Shown: positions 36,786 through 46,021 of the stretch, in pieces
Layout: every line of letters begins with the position of its first letter
Position numbering within the stretch: the first letter of the stretch is position 1
Origin: Gammaproteobacteria bacterium
GTDB taxonomy: Bacteria; Pseudomonadota; Gammaproteobacteria; Methylococcales; Methylomonadaceae
Direction of reading: 5' to 3'
Assembly: GCA_018830325.1 (NCBI GenBank)
Contig: JAHJSQ010000025.1
Coordinates: 1 to 64,000, forward strand
Length of the DNA stretch: 64,000 nucleotides
Notes under the pieces: generated by a model
Database searches by the model: none
The model's input: only the letters and a program-made list of their open reading frames with translations
Told to the model about the DNA's origin: nothing
Position numbers and translations under genes: made by a program

Positions 36786-36861
36786 GGTAGATCCGTATTT
36801 GAGCTGATGGAAAAAAGAGAGGGTCTTTGAGTGTCTTTAGCATACGGTAATTCGCAATAAA

Positions 36862-37809
36862 TTAAAAAGCGTTTCTAACAGGGTTCATGAGGGATTTAAC
36901 ATGCGCGGCAACACTCTCGGCCAAAGCTTTAATATGATAACCGCCCTCCAATACGGATAAAACTCGGCCCTTAGCGCTTTCTTCGGCAATGGCTTTTATA
37001 TTTTCGGTGACCCACTGGTAGTCTTCCGTAGTTAGCCGAATGCCGGCTAACGGATCGTCTTGGTGAGCGTCGAATCCTGCGGATATCAATATCAGGTCAG
37101 GCTTGAAATGTTGAACCGCAGGTAAAATAATCGAGCTGTACAGCTCTCTGAATTCGGTGCTGGAAGCCCCAGGATGCAGCGGCACATTTACGATGTTGCC
37201 GACGCCGGTTTCCTTGGGGTGCCCCGTGCCGGGATAATGGGGCATTTCATGAGACGAAGCGTAGAGTATCTGAGGTTGTTTGTAAAACGCAGCTTGTGTT
37301 CCATTGCCGTGATGCACGTCGAAATCGATGATCGCAATCTTGCCGAGGGAATAATGCAACCGTGCATATTCCGCCGCGATGGCAATATTATTGAATAGGC
37401 AAAAGCCCATCGGTCGATCGGGTTCGGCATGATGTCCGGGCGGGCGAACCGCGCAAAAAGCGGAAGTCGCCTGATCTGTGCAGAGTTTATCCACTGCATC
37501 GCAAACGGCAGCGACAGCGAGTAAAGCGGCGGTCCCGGAGCCGGGAGAGAGGATGGTGTCGTGATCGAGCGCATGCAAGCCCTGGTTGGGAATGCTGTTG
37601 AGAATGCCGTCGATCATCGCTGGACTATGAATTAACGCAACTTTTTCTTGAAGATCATCGCGCCATTTAGGTTGCACCCGGATCAAGTGCTTAAAATTCG
37701 GCGCGTTTAAGGCTTCGTCGATTGCCAGTAGCCTAGCGGCGCATTCAGGGTGGCCGGGGCCGGTATCATGCTCTAAAAAGGCCGGATGTGTGTAGTACAA
37801 TGTGGGCAT
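36862..37809 (-). CDS. Histone deacetylase-family zinc hydrolase
   Basis: 315 residues of the class II HDAC/acetoin-utilisation superfamily. Visible zinc-site motifs are RPPGHHAEPDRPMGFCLFNN (cut) with the His pair, DFDVHHGNGTQ and ISAGFDAHQDDPL. Bacterial members deacetylate polyamines or acetylated proteins; the substrate here is unknown. It is 53 bases downstream of the ppdK region on the other side of the intergenic spacer and transcribed in the same direction as ppdK (37809 leftward), so its own promoter is needed. Ten heptamer repeats lie just upstream. Confidence 0.88.
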   Translation of the reverse strand: MPTLYYTHPAFLEHDTGPGHPECAARLLAIDEALNAPNFKHLIRVQPKWRDDLQEKVALIHSPAMIDGILNSIPNQGLHALDHDTILSPGSGTAALLAVAAVCDAVDKLCTDQATSAFCAVRPPGHHAEPDRPMGFCLFNNIAIAAEYARLHYSLGKIAIIDFDVHHGNGTQAAFYKQPQILYASSHEMPHYPGTGHPKETGVGNIVNVPLHPGASSTEFRELYSSIILPAVQHFKPDLILISAGFDAHQDDPLAGIRLTTEDYQWVTENIKAIAEESAKGRVLSVLEGGYHIKALAESVAAHVKSLMNPVRNAF

Positions 37810-37850
37810 GCGTTTTAGTTCTGACGATAAATAATTGCTTAGACTTTTTT

Positions 37851-37920
37851 GTTAGCAGTTAGCAGTTAGCAGTTAGCAGTGAATAGTGAATAGTGAATAG
37901 TGAATAGTGAATAGTGAATA
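37851..37920. repeat. Ten tandem heptamers (four GTTAGCA, six GTGAATA)
   Basis: Exactly 70 bp: four copies of GTTAGCA followed by six of GTGAATA. The two heptamers differ at three positions, so one probably arose from the other. A decayed series of similar heptamers (GTTAGCA, GTGAGCG, GTTAGCG, GTAAGTC) lies at 40592-40635. The array is 41 bases upstream of the HDAC-family start codon, in the likely promoter region. Confidence 0.9.
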
Positions 37921-37982
37921 GAATTAGCGAAATAAGACTTATTGTTATTGACCGCTAAACCGGCAAAGCTATGGTCAATATC

Positions 37983-38477
37983 TCAAGTACGTTGCTCAGG
38001 CGTCGAGTTTTGGGTCATTTCGAACATCGTTCGATCCGGTTTGCCTTGGATATAGGACGCTCCCGGGTCGATAATAAATTGACCGCGCATCGCGGTTCTA
38101 CCTAGCAGCATACGGAATTTCATGTTGTCGCGATTGGTTAAGGTCAGTTCTGCTGTGATCAGTGAAGTGCCAAGAAGAAGTTCGGTTTCAATCACATAAC
38201 GGCGACTTTTGTGTCCGCCGGAGTCGGTAACCATGCGCAGATCTTTAACTTGGGCATGGCATTCGATGACCGTATCGATGCGATGTTGGTCGGGGTGAAT
38301 GTTGAACATGATCCAATGGTCCTTGCCTTTTTTATAGGGATCGATATAAAAGGCGTGTAATGCCGAAGTGCGAGCGCCGGTATCGATTTTGGCTTTTATC
38401 CGGGGAATATTTAAACTCGGCAAGGCCAGCCATTCTCTCCAGCCTAATTTTGGCAGTTCAACAAATTCTGAAGTCAT
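37983..38477 (-). CDS. Putative ATP-dependent zinc protease-family protein (PF05618-like)
   Basis: 164 residues. The sequence GWREWLALPSLNIPRIKAKI + DTGARTSALHA is the hallmark of this family and resembles the active-site loop of retropepsin-type aspartic proteases (D-T-G). LGRTAMRGQFIIDPGASYI is the second conserved segment. The family is often linked to RimK-like ligases, but no rimK gene is next to it here. Despite its name, protease activity is unproven for most members. It follows ispG on the same strand, separated by a terminator-like hairpin. Confidence 0.82.
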   Translation of the reverse strand: MTSEFVELPKLGWREWLALPSLNIPRIKAKIDTGARTSALHAFYIDPYKKGKDHWIMFNIHPDQHRIDTVIECHAQVKDLRMVTDSGGHKSRRYVIETELLLGTSLITAELTLTNRDNMKFRMLLGRTAMRGQFIIDPGASYIQGKPDRTMFEMTQNSTPEQRT

Positions 38478-38496
38478 TGTGTCTGATCCATTAATA

Positions 38497-38522
38497 AAGC
38501 CCCGGTATCAAAACCGGGGCTT
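38497..38522 (-). terminator. Intrinsic terminator after ispG
   Basis: On the minus strand AAGCCCCGGT and ACCGGGGCTT form a 10-bp GC-rich stem around a six-base loop, followed by TATTAATGG. It lies 12 bases past the ispG stop and separates it from the protease-family gene. Confidence 0.8.
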
Positions 38523-38533
38523 ATGGTTGCCAA

Positions 38534-39760
38534 CTAACGAGCCGAATCTCCGTAGTGCGTTTCAATATAGCGTTCGACCAGCGCTTGAAATTCCTCGGCT
38601 ATATGATCGCCTTTTAAGGTGACTGTTTTGACACCGTCTTCATAGACCGGAGCAACCGGGGTTTCGCCGGTACCGGGCAAGCTGATGCCGATACTGGCAT
38701 TCTTGCTTTCTCCGGGACCGTTGACGACGCAACCCATGACCGCGACTTCCATTTCTTCGACGCCAGGATATTTAGTGCGCCAAGACGGCATACTGACGCG
38801 TAGATAATTTTGAATTTCCATCGCCAATTTTTGGAAATAGTCGCTGGTCGTACGGCCGCAGCCGGGGCAGGCGATAACCATCGGAGTAAACGAACGAAAG
38901 CCCATGGTTTGCAGTATTTCCTGCGCAACGACAACTTCTTGGGTTCTGGCGGTGCCGGGCTCCGGCGTGAGCGAGATGCGAATCGTGTCTCCGATGCCCT
39001 GTTGCATGAGGACGGATAGGGCGGCCGAAGAGGCTACGATGCCTTTCGAGCCCATGCCGGCTTCGGTTAGGCCGAGGTGTAACGCGTAATCGCAGCGTTT
39101 ACTCAGGTCTTGATAAATGCTGATCAATTCCTGAACGTTGCTGATTTTACAAGACAATAAAATTTTGTTGGCGGGTAGGCCTATTTCTTCGGCGCGGGCC
39201 GCGCTTTCGAGTGCCGAGACGATGATTGCTTCTCGAGTAACGGCAGGTAGTTCGTCCGGATTTTCTTTTTGTCTGTTTTCATCCAAAAGGCGCGTTAAAA
39301 CCGCTTGATCCAGACTACCGCCGTTAACGCCGATTCGAACGGGCTTGTCGTAGCGGCAAGCGAACTCGATCATTTGTTGAAATTGTGGATCGCGGTTTTT
39401 ACCGCGTCCGACATTCCCGGGATTGATGCGATATTTATCTAAGGCTTCGGCGCAGGCGGGGTATTTTTCGAGTAATTTATGTCCATTAAAATGGAAATCG
39501 CCGACGATCGGAACGGTAAAACCTTTTTGATTGAGTTGGTTGCGGATTTCGGGAACGGCTTTAGCCGCGTCTTCGGAGTTGACGGTAATCCGTACGATTT
39601 CCGAGCCGGCCTTCGACAGTTCCATGACTTGGTTGACTGTCGCTTTGATATCGGCGGTATCGGTATTGGTCATCGATTGAACGACGATTGGCGCGCCGCC
39701 GCCCACTTTGATGTCGCCGATTTGAACTTGATGGGTAATTTTTCTTGGGCTGATTGACAT
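38534..39760 (-). CDS. ispG: 4-hydroxy-3-methylbut-2-enyl diphosphate synthase (flavodoxin)
   Basis: 408 residues. It reduces the cyclic diphosphate MEcPP to HMBPP in the methylerythritol phosphate route to isoprenoids. The TIM-barrel part opens with [20 protein letters not shown] (cut) and the iron-sulfur domain has the 4Fe-4S Cys residues in [11 protein letters not shown] (about 284-287) and GCVVNGPGE (about 323), plus the conserved Glu. The length fits the proteobacterial form without the plant insert. It is followed by a strong terminator and has its own promoter region before the divergent phosphoesterase gene. Confidence 0.96.
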   Translation of the reverse strand: MSISPRKITHQVQIGDIKVGGGAPIVVQSMTNTDTADIKATVNQVMELSKAGSEIVRITVNSEDAAKAVPEIRNQLNQKGFTVPIVGDFHFNGHKLLEKYPACAEALDKYRINPGNVGRGKNRDPQFQQMIEFACRYDKPVRIGVNGGSLDQAVLTRLLDENRQKENPDELPAVTREAIIVSALESAARAEEIGLPANKILLSCKISNVQELISIYQDLSKRCDYALHLGLTEAGMGSKGIVASSAALSVLMQQGIGDTIRISLTPEPGTARTQEVVVAQEILQTMGFRSFTPMVIACPGCGRTTSDYFQKLAMEIQNYLRVSMPSWRTKYPGVEEMEVAVMGCVVNGPGESKNASIGISLPGTGETPVAPVYEDGVKTVTLKGDHIAEEFQALVERYIETHYGDSAR

Positions 39761-39848
39761 AGACTTAAATCTTTATGGAAATGGTTGACATTATCTGAAA
39801 GAATGATCGCAATTATACTCTATACGGACAATTCTAAAGAGTTAAATC

Positions 39849-40577
39849 GTGAAGATTAATTATTTTTCTGATGTTCATTTGGAATTCGGCAATTTACAAA
39901 CACCAAGCAATGACGCCGACATCATCATTGCCGCCGGCGATATCGGTGTAAACAAACAAGGAGTGGATTGGCTGAAGACTTTCAATAAACCGGTCATTTA
40001 TGTAGCCGGCAATCACGAATTTTATACCGGGGAATATTATGAAGTGCTGAAAATGTTACGAATGGAATGTGCGGGAAGCCGAGTTCATTTTTTGGAAAAT
40101 AATCTCTTCATTTATCAGGATGTCAGGTTTCTGGGATGCACGCTATGGGCGGATTTAATGATAGACGGAGTAGAGACGGCTGAGGCGTTAGGGAAAACTT
40201 TGAATGATTTTAGAAAAATTACCTATAACGGTCATGCTTTCGATATTGAAAGCTTTTATAAATTACATCAGCGATCGAAACAATGGCTTGAAGCCGAATT
40301 GCGACGGCCATTCGACGGCAAAACCGTAGTAGTGACACATCATGCGCCTACTTCATGGAGTTGGAACGATTCGCCTTATGCATTGAAAAAATTTGCTTAT
40401 TGTAATGATTTAAAAGCCTTTTTACATGAGTACGAGGTAGCGGCTTGGTTTCATGGCCATGTGCACAGCATAAGCGATTATCGTATCGCCGGCGCTCGAA
40501 TACTTTGCAATCCAAGAGGTTATATGGGGCGTAAAACGGTTGACGGTTTTGATGTGAATAAGGTCGTTGAGATTTGA
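39849..40577 (+). CDS. Calcineurin-like metallophosphoesterase
   Basis: 242 residues. Metal-ligand motifs are DVHLEF (8-13), AAGDIGVNKQG (about 30), VAGNHEFYTG (about 56) and HHAPTSWSW plus WFHGHVHS (about 160 and 200), the five blocks of the superfamily. The first motif has D-V-H, where D-x-H is expected. Substrate is unknown; relatives include cyclic-nucleotide and phosphoprotein phosphatases. The start is GTG at 39849 with AAAGAG upstream. It is divergent from ispG across 88 bases. Confidence 0.85.
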   Translation: MKINYFSDVHLEFGNLQTPSNDADIIIAAGDIGVNKQGVDWLKTFNKPVIYVAGNHEFYTGEYYEVLKMLRMECAGSRVHFLENNLFIYQDVRFLGCTLWADLMIDGVETAEALGKTLNDFRKITYNGHAFDIESFYKLHQRSKQWLEAELRRPFDGKTVVVTHHAPTSWSWNDSPYALKKFAYCNDLKAFLHEYEVAAWFHGHVHSISDYRIAGARILCNPRGYMGRKTVDGFDVNKVVEI

Positions 40578-40976
40578 TGGCTGTGTATGGGGTTAGCAGT
40601 GAGCGGTTAGCGGTAAGTCGTGAAGGGTAAGTGTAAGTATGCCCCTCGTAGATCAAAATTCGGCGCCGGGGTGCCCGTCAAAGGACGCCGTGAATACGTC
40701 CCTGTAGGCTCTATGCCAGCTCCATGCTGGCAAAGCCTTAGCCGAGCACCCCGACACCTCCTCAGGCACTGCCGAAATTTGAAGTACGAAAGGTATATTC
40801 TTTCCCTTCCCGGATCTTCACCGAAATTTGAAATTCTGCTTTCGGCAGCTTCCGCATCGACGTATTTGCGCTAGGTTAGCGATCATCTATTTCCCCGATC
40901 TGGGGCTAATTCATGTTATATATTCAATTAATCATCTATAATTATGTTTTATCGAATAAATTAAGAGAACTTGTTT
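40578..40976. other. Intergenic region before ftsK
   Basis: 399 bases. Decayed heptamers fill 40592-40635, MITE A4 fills 40638-40797, and the last 180 bases are the presumed ftsK promoter region. No gene is visible. Confidence 0.5.
40638..40797 (+). mobile_element. MITE family A, copy A4
   Basis: 160 bp, the cleanest family A copy: left end CTCGTAGATCAAAATTCGGC, right end GCCGAAATTTGAAGTACGAA then AGGTATA. It contains the uninterrupted shared core GGACGCCGTGAATACGTCC, TGTAGGCTCTATGCCAGC and the hairpin GCCAGCTCCATGCTGGC. It serves as the reference for the inferred empty core site of family B. Confidence 0.8.
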
Positions 40977-43253
40977 ATGTCTGCAGTGATTGAAGAAAAA
41001 ACATTTCGAGGTTTGCGAGAGGTTGCCTTATTAGGTTTGGCGGCCTGTGCATTGTTCTTTTTAATTTCACTCGTCACTTTTAGTAATGAAGATGCCGGCT
41101 GGACCCATAGCGGCACCGGGCAAGGCATCAATAACGCCGGCGGCATGGTTGGTGCCTGGCTGGCCGATTTTACACTCAGCGTTTTCGGATTGATGGCGTA
41201 TTTGTTTCCGATCATGATAATTCGCCAAGCCTATTTGATGTATGTCGGAAAAAGCCGTGAAACCGGTAAACTGAGTATTGCGGTTAGTTGGTTGGGGTTT
41301 ATTGCTACCTTGATGGCTGGTACTTCATTGATATATCTGCATTTTCTGAGAATTCGTATGGATTTGCCCGGTTCGACCGGCGGCATTTTAGGCCAGGAAA
41401 CCGGGGATATTTTTGTGTTGGCGTTGGGAGATTCCGGTGCGACCTTAATGTTATTAGCGATTCTATTGGCCGGTGTAACGTTATTTACGGGCTTGTCTTG
41501 GTTTAAATTGATGGATGGCGTGGGTAAATACACCTTACTGTTTTTTCGTTGGTTAGGCCAAGGACTGTTCGGGGTGCTACAAAACCAATATGAAAGACGG
41601 GTCGCGGAGTCTCCGGTTTCGGCCAAGCCTCGTGAAAAAACGAAAGGAAAAATCCTGAAAAAAACCAAAGCCGCTCCAGTAGTGGATTTGCAAGAAGAAT
41701 CGTTTATTCCACCAAGTAAAACCAAGCAAAAGAAAATCGATTTTAGTAAGGTTTCAGAAGGCGAATTGCCGCCTTTATCTTTGCTTGACGAACGCAATAT
41801 CCGAGTCAAAGGTTATTCGCCAAGCGAATTGGAGGATATGTCGCGTTTGGTCGAGGAAATACTGCAGGATTTCAATGTCGTGGCCGAAGTGGTTGGTGTC
41901 CATCCCGGCCCGGTAATCACTCGTTTCGAATTGCAACCGGCGGCCGGCGTTAAAGTCAGTCGAGTCAGTAGTTTGTCGAAAGATCTCGCGCGCGCGTTAT
42001 CGGTAACCAGCGTTCGTATCGTCGAAGTCATTCCCGGCAAGCCTTATATCGGTCTGGAGATCCCGAATCAAGAACGCGAAATGGTCACGCTTCGTGAGCT
42101 ATTGGCTTCGCAAGGTTTCGAAAAAGCTAAATCGCCGCTGACCTTGGCGATGGGCAAGGATATTTCCGGTGCGCCGGTCGTCGCCGACCTAGGCAAAATG
42201 CCGCATGCTTTGGTGGCCGGTACGACCGGTTCCGGTAAGTCGGTTGCAATCAATACGATGATTTTGAGTTTGCTATACCGAGCCACGCCGAAAGAGGTTC
42301 GAATGATCATGATCGATCCGAAAATGTTGGAATTGTCGGTTTATGAAGGCATTCCGCATTTATTGACGCCGGTCGTGACCGATATGAAAGAGGCCAGTAA
42401 TGCCCTGCGTTGGGCCGTTGCCGAAATGGAGCGCCGATACAAGTTGATGTCCAAGATGGGCGTCAGAAATTTGGCCGGTTTCAATCAATTGATCAACGAT
42501 GCCGACGCGAAAGGCGAAAGCATACGCGACCCGTTTTTTGTGTTGGAGAGGCCGCTCGAAGAGGGCGAGGAGTTTCCGGTTTTAACGACCTTGCCGAGTA
42601 TCGTGATTGTAATCGATGAGTTGGCCGATATGATGATGATTGTCGGCAAGAAAGTCGAGGAGTTGATCGCGAGATTGGCGCAAAAAGCGCGGGCGGCAGG
42701 CATTCATTTGATTCTGGCGACGCAACGGCCGTCGGTCGATGTCTTGACCGGTTTAATCAAGGCCAACGTGCCGACTCGGATTTCGTTTCAGGTGTCTTCG
42801 CGCATCGATTCCCGGACCATTTTGGATCAGGGCGGGGCGGAAACGCTATTGGGTAACGGCGATATGTTGTTTTTGCCCTCAGGAACCAGTATTCCCATTC
42901 GCGCACACGGTGCGTTCGTCGACGATCACGAAGTGCATCGTATTGTCGAGTTTCTTAAAGAAACGGGTCCTGCCGATTATTTGGACGAAATTACGCAAGA
43001 GCGAAGCGATAATAGCGATGGGTTCGGCGGGCTTTCCGATACTGATAGTGAAACCGATGCGCTTTACGACGAGGCGGTTCAGTTTGTTACCGAAACGCGT
43101 AAGGCGTCGATATCCAGTGTGCAGCGCCGTTTTAAGGTCGGCTATAACCGTGCGGCCCGCATGATTGAAGATATGGAGGCTGCAGGTGTCGTGAGTCCGG
43201 CGGAATCTAACGGTTCGCGCGAAGTATTGGCGCCACCGCCGCCGAAAGAGTGA
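40977..43253 (+). CDS. ftsK: DNA translocase FtsK
   Basis: 758 residues from ATG 40977, preceded by AAGAGA at a good distance; TTG 40971 is an in-frame alternative. It pumps chromosome-dimer DNA at the septum and activates XerCD at dif. Four N-terminal transmembrane helices (about 20-190) anchor it. The motor domain has Walker [15 protein letters not shown] (about 416-429) and Walker [12 protein letters not shown] (about 540-550), and [12 protein letters not shown] [18 protein letters not shown] follows. The gamma winged-helix domain at about 680-745 ([20 protein letters not shown]) reads KOPS sites. The linker is much shorter than in E. coli FtsK (1329 residues). Confidence 0.96.
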   Translation: MSAVIEEKTFRGLREVALLGLAACALFFLISLVTFSNEDAGWTHSGTGQGINNAGGMVGAWLADFTLSVFGLMAYLFPIMIIRQAYLMYVGKSRETGKLSIAVSWLGFIATLMAGTSLIYLHFLRIRMDLPGSTGGILGQETGDIFVLALGDSGATLMLLAILLAGVTLFTGLSWFKLMDGVGKYTLLFFRWLGQGLFGVLQNQYERRVAESPVSAKPREKTKGKILKKTKAAPVVDLQEESFIPPSKTKQKKIDFSKVSEGELPPLSLLDERNIRVKGYSPSELEDMSRLVEEILQDFNVVAEVVGVHPGPVITRFELQPAAGVKVSRVSSLSKDLARALSVTSVRIVEVIPGKPYIGLEIPNQEREMVTLRELLASQGFEKAKSPLTLAMGKDISGAPVVADLGKMPHALVAGTTGSGKSVAINTMILSLLYRATPKEVRMIMIDPKMLELSVYEGIPHLLTPVVTDMKEASNALRWAVAEMERRYKLMSKMGVRNLAGFNQLINDADAKGESIRDPFFVLERPLEEGEEFPVLTTLPSIVIVIDELADMMMIVGKKVEELIARLAQKARAAGIHLILATQRPSVDVLTGLIKANVPTRISFQVSSRIDSRTILDQGGAETLLGNGDMLFLPSGTSIPIRAHGAFVDDHEVHRIVEFLKETGPADYLDEITQERSDNSDGFGGLSDTDSETDALYDEAVQFVTETRKASISSVQRRFKVGYNRAARMIEDMEAAGVVSPAESNGSREVLAPPPPKE

Positions 43254-43272
43254 TGTTGCGTAGAGCTCGAAA

Positions 43273-43482
43273 ATGAATATAGCACTGGTTGGCGGTTTGA
43301 TTTTGATCGTTTCCCTCGTCGGAGGCTGGTTGTTGTCGGTACAAAAAAAATCGGAAGAAAAACCGATCAAGATTATGCTCTTCATGGTGTATTTCTGGCT
43401 GTTGTTTTTTGTTCAACTGGCCATTTTGGCGATCGTCTATTACTACGATAAAAAATACGGCCTTGAATGGATCATCAGATAA
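43273..43482 (+). CDS. Small two-helix membrane protein
   Basis: 69 residues. Hydrophobic stretches lie at about 3-24 (ALVGGLILIVSLVGGWLL) and 33-57 (KIMLFMVYFWLLFFVQLAIL), and the end KKYGLEWIIR is basic and conserved in a broken second copy at 43750-43801. It follows ftsK by 19 bases, but its upstream sequence (AGAGCTCGAAA) gives only a weak ribosome site. The function is not known. The conserved tail in the broken copy supports that the frame is real. Confidence 0.65.
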   Translation: MNIALVGGLILIVSLVGGWLLSVQKKSEEKPIKIMLFMVYFWLLFFVQLAILAIVYYYDKKYGLEWIIR

Positions 43483-43600
43483 TTCGATTTTGTAATTATT
43501 CTACGGAAACAATCGATTCGTTTGTAAGTATTCAGTCCACCTCTTTGAAAAAGAGGGGCTAGGGGAGATTTTTTAAAATAAATCCCCCTCAATCCCTAAT

Positions 43601-43758
43601 GTATCCCCACAAAATAGCCAAATAAAACAATTTTTTATGGCTGAAAAATTGATAGATATATTGATTTTTTTCATCGTTCCTACGCTCTGCGTGGGAATGC
43701 ATTCCGGGAAGCTCTGCGTCCCCAGAGGTCGATAATCCCGACAAGAGCAACGATACAA
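43601..43758 (-). repeat. Dispersed repeat G, copy 2
   Basis: Inverted relative to 3261-3420. It contains CAAATAAAACAATTTTTTAT, AATTGATAGATATATTGATT, the palindromic TACGCTCTGCGTGGGAATGCA and CCCAGAGGTCGATAATCCCG, and ends GACAAGAGCAACGATACA. Similarity over about 155 bp is high. Confidence 0.75.
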
Positions 43759-43975
43759 AAAATATGGCCTTGAATGGGTTATCAGCTAATGCAATTTTGT
43801 ACACCCGTCGTAGATCAAAATTCGGCGCCTGGGTGTCCGTTAAAGGACGCCGTGAATACGTCCATGTAGGCAAAGCCTTTATCGGACACCCAGGCTCCTT
43901 CTCTGGCACTGCCGATATTTGAAGTGCGAAAGGTATAATTATTCTCCGGGATCAATCGATTCGTTTACTTCTTAT
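43750..43975 (+). pseudogene. Broken duplicate of the 3' end of the small membrane gene, split by MITE A5
   Basis: 43750-43801 repeats 43445-43491 and translates KKYGLEWVIS before a stop, against KKYGLEWIIR in the intact gene. The match resumes after MITE A5 at 43938-43975 (ATTATTCTCC, ATCAATCGATTCGTTT), where the intact copy reads ATTATTCTAC, ACAATCGATTCGTTT at 43494-43527. The upstream part of the duplicated gene has been replaced by repeat G. Confidence 0.72.
43802..43935 (+). mobile_element. MITE family A, copy A5, with TA target duplication
   Basis: The element reads CACCCGTCGTAGATCAAAAT at its left and TTGAAGTGCGAAAGGTA at its right. It is flanked by TA at 43800-43801 and 43936-43937. 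The related site without insertion at 43488-43501 reads TTTTGTAATTATTCT, and joining the flanks here after removing element plus one TA gives the same string. This fixes its boundaries and shows TA duplication, as for IS630/Tc1-mariner-type elements. Confidence 0.85.
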
Positions 43976-44041
43976 GAGGCTTCGATTTAGACCATCTGTT
44001 TTGTTTCATAGAAGCGTTACGATTCGAATCCAGGAGCGTCA

Positions 44042-45133
44042 CTAGAGGTGACTTCCGGCTTTTTTTATTTTTTCGATCTGCAGGGCGATAGCCCATAAAA
44101 CATGTTCTTTGACCAAGTCGGACGGATGTTCGAGCTTGGTTTTCAAGGCCGAAACGATCGATTCCGAATAAGGGGCGTTACCGAGCGCGACCGCAATATT
44201 TCTTAGCCAGCGCTCGTGACCGATTCTTCGTATCGCCGAGCCTTCGGTATATTTCAGAAAAGTCGGTTCGTCCCATTCAAAAACTTCGAGTAATTGCCGG
44301 CTGTTGAGTTGCTGTCTGGGATTGAAATCTTTTTCGTCGGTCAAGCGGGCGAAGCGGTTCCATGGGCAAACGATCTGGCAGTCGTCGCAACCGTAAATTC
44401 GGTTGCCGATCAACGGTCTTAACGGTTCCGGAATCGATCCGTGTAATTCGATCGTCAAGTATGACACGCACAAGCGCGCGTCGACTTGATAGGGTGCAAC
44501 GATCGCCCGTGTCGGGCAGATGTCGAGGCACGCCATACAACTTCCGCAATGATTGCCGGCTTTTGTATCGGGCGGCAGAGCTAAATCGGTATAAATCTCG
44601 CCGAGAAAGAACCAAGAGCCGGCCTTACGATTGATGACATTGGAATGCTTGCCTATCCAGCCCAGTCCGGCTTTCTCGGCCAACGCTTTTTCGAGAACCG
44701 GCGCGCTGTCTACGAACACCCGGTAGCCGAAGTCGCCGATTTCGTTTTTAATCCGGTCGGCCAGTTTTTGGAGGCGCTGTCTCATTAACTTGTGATAATC
44801 CCGGCCCAAGGCATATCTTGAAATATAAGCGGCTAGTGGTTCTTCAAGGTTGCGATTCATCGCTGCTGGAGGCTCGGGCAAATAGTCCATGCGCACCGAA
44901 ATAACACTGCGCGTTCCCGTCTGTAAAACGGCAGGCCGGCTGCGTTTGAGTCCGTGCCGCTGCATATAATCCATTTCGCCGTGAAAACCTTTGTCCAACC
45001 AATGATTGAGATGGGCCTCTGCTTCGGCCAAATCGGTGTCGGCGATGCCGACTTGTTGAAAACCCAATTCCAGACCCCATTGTTTGATCCGTTGAGTCAG
45101 GGAAGAAAGCTGGTTTATGTTTGTTGTAGTCAT
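44042..45133 (-). CDS. queG: Epoxyqueuosine reductase
   Basis: 363 residues. It reduces epoxyqueuosine to queuosine in tRNA, the last step of queuosine synthesis, using cobalamin and two 4Fe-4S clusters. The clusters are carried by Cys196, 199, 202 and 206 in CGSCMACLDICP and Cys249, 252 and 256 in CDDCQIVCP. The catalytic Asp is in VDSAPVLEK (Asp142). The C-terminal HEAT-like segment (about 300-350) binds tRNA. It stands alone on the minus strand. Confidence 0.95.
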   Translation of the reverse strand: MTTTNINQLSSLTQRIKQWGLELGFQQVGIADTDLAEAEAHLNHWLDKGFHGEMDYMQRHGLKRSRPAVLQTGTRSVISVRMDYLPEPPAAMNRNLEEPLAAYISRYALGRDYHKLMRQRLQKLADRIKNEIGDFGYRVFVDSAPVLEKALAEKAGLGWIGKHSNVINRKAGSWFFLGEIYTDLALPPDTKAGNHCGSCMACLDICPTRAIVAPYQVDARLCVSYLTIELHGSIPEPLRPLIGNRIYGCDDCQIVCPWNRFARLTDEKDFNPRQQLNSRQLLEVFEWDEPTFLKYTEGSAIRRIGHERWLRNIAVALGNAPYSESIVSALKTKLEHPSDLVKEHVLWAIALQIEKIKKAGSHL

Positions 45134-45405
45134 TGATGATTGCGCTATTCACTCGATTGCTTTGAGTTTAATGGTTTAACAGGCTCGAGTGGGTTTCTGT
45201 TCCTGTCAGGTTCTTGCACTGTTGATGCTCGATTAGAATTCGTGTTCTGAAGGTGTTTCGAATATACTGCAACGGATGGCATCAATTGATGTGATGCGAA
45301 ATTTTTTTTCGAGTTGGTAGGATTAATTTCAGCCACTTAGCTTTAATTTAATTTCCGGTCGATTTTGTTTACCGGTCAATTAAACCTTTATTGAATAATA
45401 TTTAA

Positions 45406-45966
45406 ATGCGATTGAACAAGTACTTTATATCCATGCTGCCGATGCTGGCGGTCGGTTGTGCCGGTTTAACCGGACAACAGGCGGCCGCTCCGGTTGAACC
45501 GTATTATAAAACACCGGTTCCGCAACCGGCGAAGCCTATCGTCAAAGAAAAGCCAGTTGCGTCGCCGGAGGTCAAAGCTGCTCCCTTAGAACCGCCTGCC
45601 CCTCCGGCGTGGGCAACCCCTGCCGAAAAAGTGCAATCGACTCAATTGAGTCCGGTTGCAATTGCGATGATTTCCGATGCGGACCGAAGCGCCGGTGCGG
45701 GTAATCTTGATTCGGCGGCTGCTGTTTTGGAGAGAGGGCTAAGAATCGAGCCGAGAAACGCGACTTTGATTTATAAATTGGCTGAAGTTCGTCTTAAACA
45801 AGCGAAGCCTAAACTAGCCGAGGACTTGGCTAAAAAATCGGCGATATTGGCGGGTTCCGATAGCAGGTTAAAAAAACGTTGCTGGCTCTTGATCGCCGAA
45901 GCAAAAAAAATGCAAGGGGATTTGGCGGGGGCTATGGATGCGCGATCGAAAGCCGAAAATTTGTAA
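45406..45966 (+). CDS. Tetratricopeptide-like lipoprotein of unknown function
   Basis: 186 residues. The lipobox LAVGC at about 14-18 predicts a lipoprotein. Residues 25-80 are a Pro/Ala/Lys-rich tether (PVPQPAKPIVKEKPVASPEV). Residues about 88-185 form three helix-turn-helix units of TPR type (DRSAGAGNLDSAAAVLERGL, LIYKLAEVRLKQAKPKLAED and LLIAEAKKMQGDLAGAMDAR). The tether could let the TPR part reach through the periplasm to peptidoglycan. It is flanked by queG on the other strand and no obvious partner gene. Confidence 0.75.
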   Translation: MRLNKYFISMLPMLAVGCAGLTGQQAAAPVEPYYKTPVPQPAKPIVKEKPVASPEVKAAPLEPPAPPAWATPAEKVQSTQLSPVAIAMISDADRSAGAGNLDSAAAVLERGLRIEPRNATLIYKLAEVRLKQAKPKLAEDLAKKSAILAGSDSRLKKRCWLLIAEAKKMQGDLAGAMDARSKAENL

Positions 45967-45971
45967 ATGAT

Positions 45972-46000
45972 AGTTGAAAGTTCGATTAGAGCTTTCAACT
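45972..46000 (+). terminator. Hairpin after the TPR lipoprotein gene
   Basis: AGTTGAAAG and CTTTCAACT are exact 9-bp arms around an 11-base loop, five bases past the stop. No T-run follows, so termination by this hairpin alone is uncertain. Confidence 0.4.
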
Positions 46001-46021
46001 TCGCAAAACTATGTTGATCGG

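Larger units (their letters stand above)
43483..44041. other. Repeat mosaic between the small membrane gene and queG
   Basis: 559 bases with no intact gene. Order: 43483-43600 unique sequence with CCCCTC runs, repeat G copy 2, broken second copy of the small gene's 3' end, MITE A5 inside that copy, and about 60 unique bases. Frames within it only cover repeats. Confidence 0.6.

Noticed and set aside
37851..37920. Tandem array considered as a CRISPR
   Set aside because: Units are 7 bases without spacers and there are no cas genes in the window; it is a simple tandem repeat.
42879..43385. 168-codon frame antisense to ftsK and the small membrane gene
   Set aside because: It is a shadow of the coding strand; the plus-strand genes are well supported.
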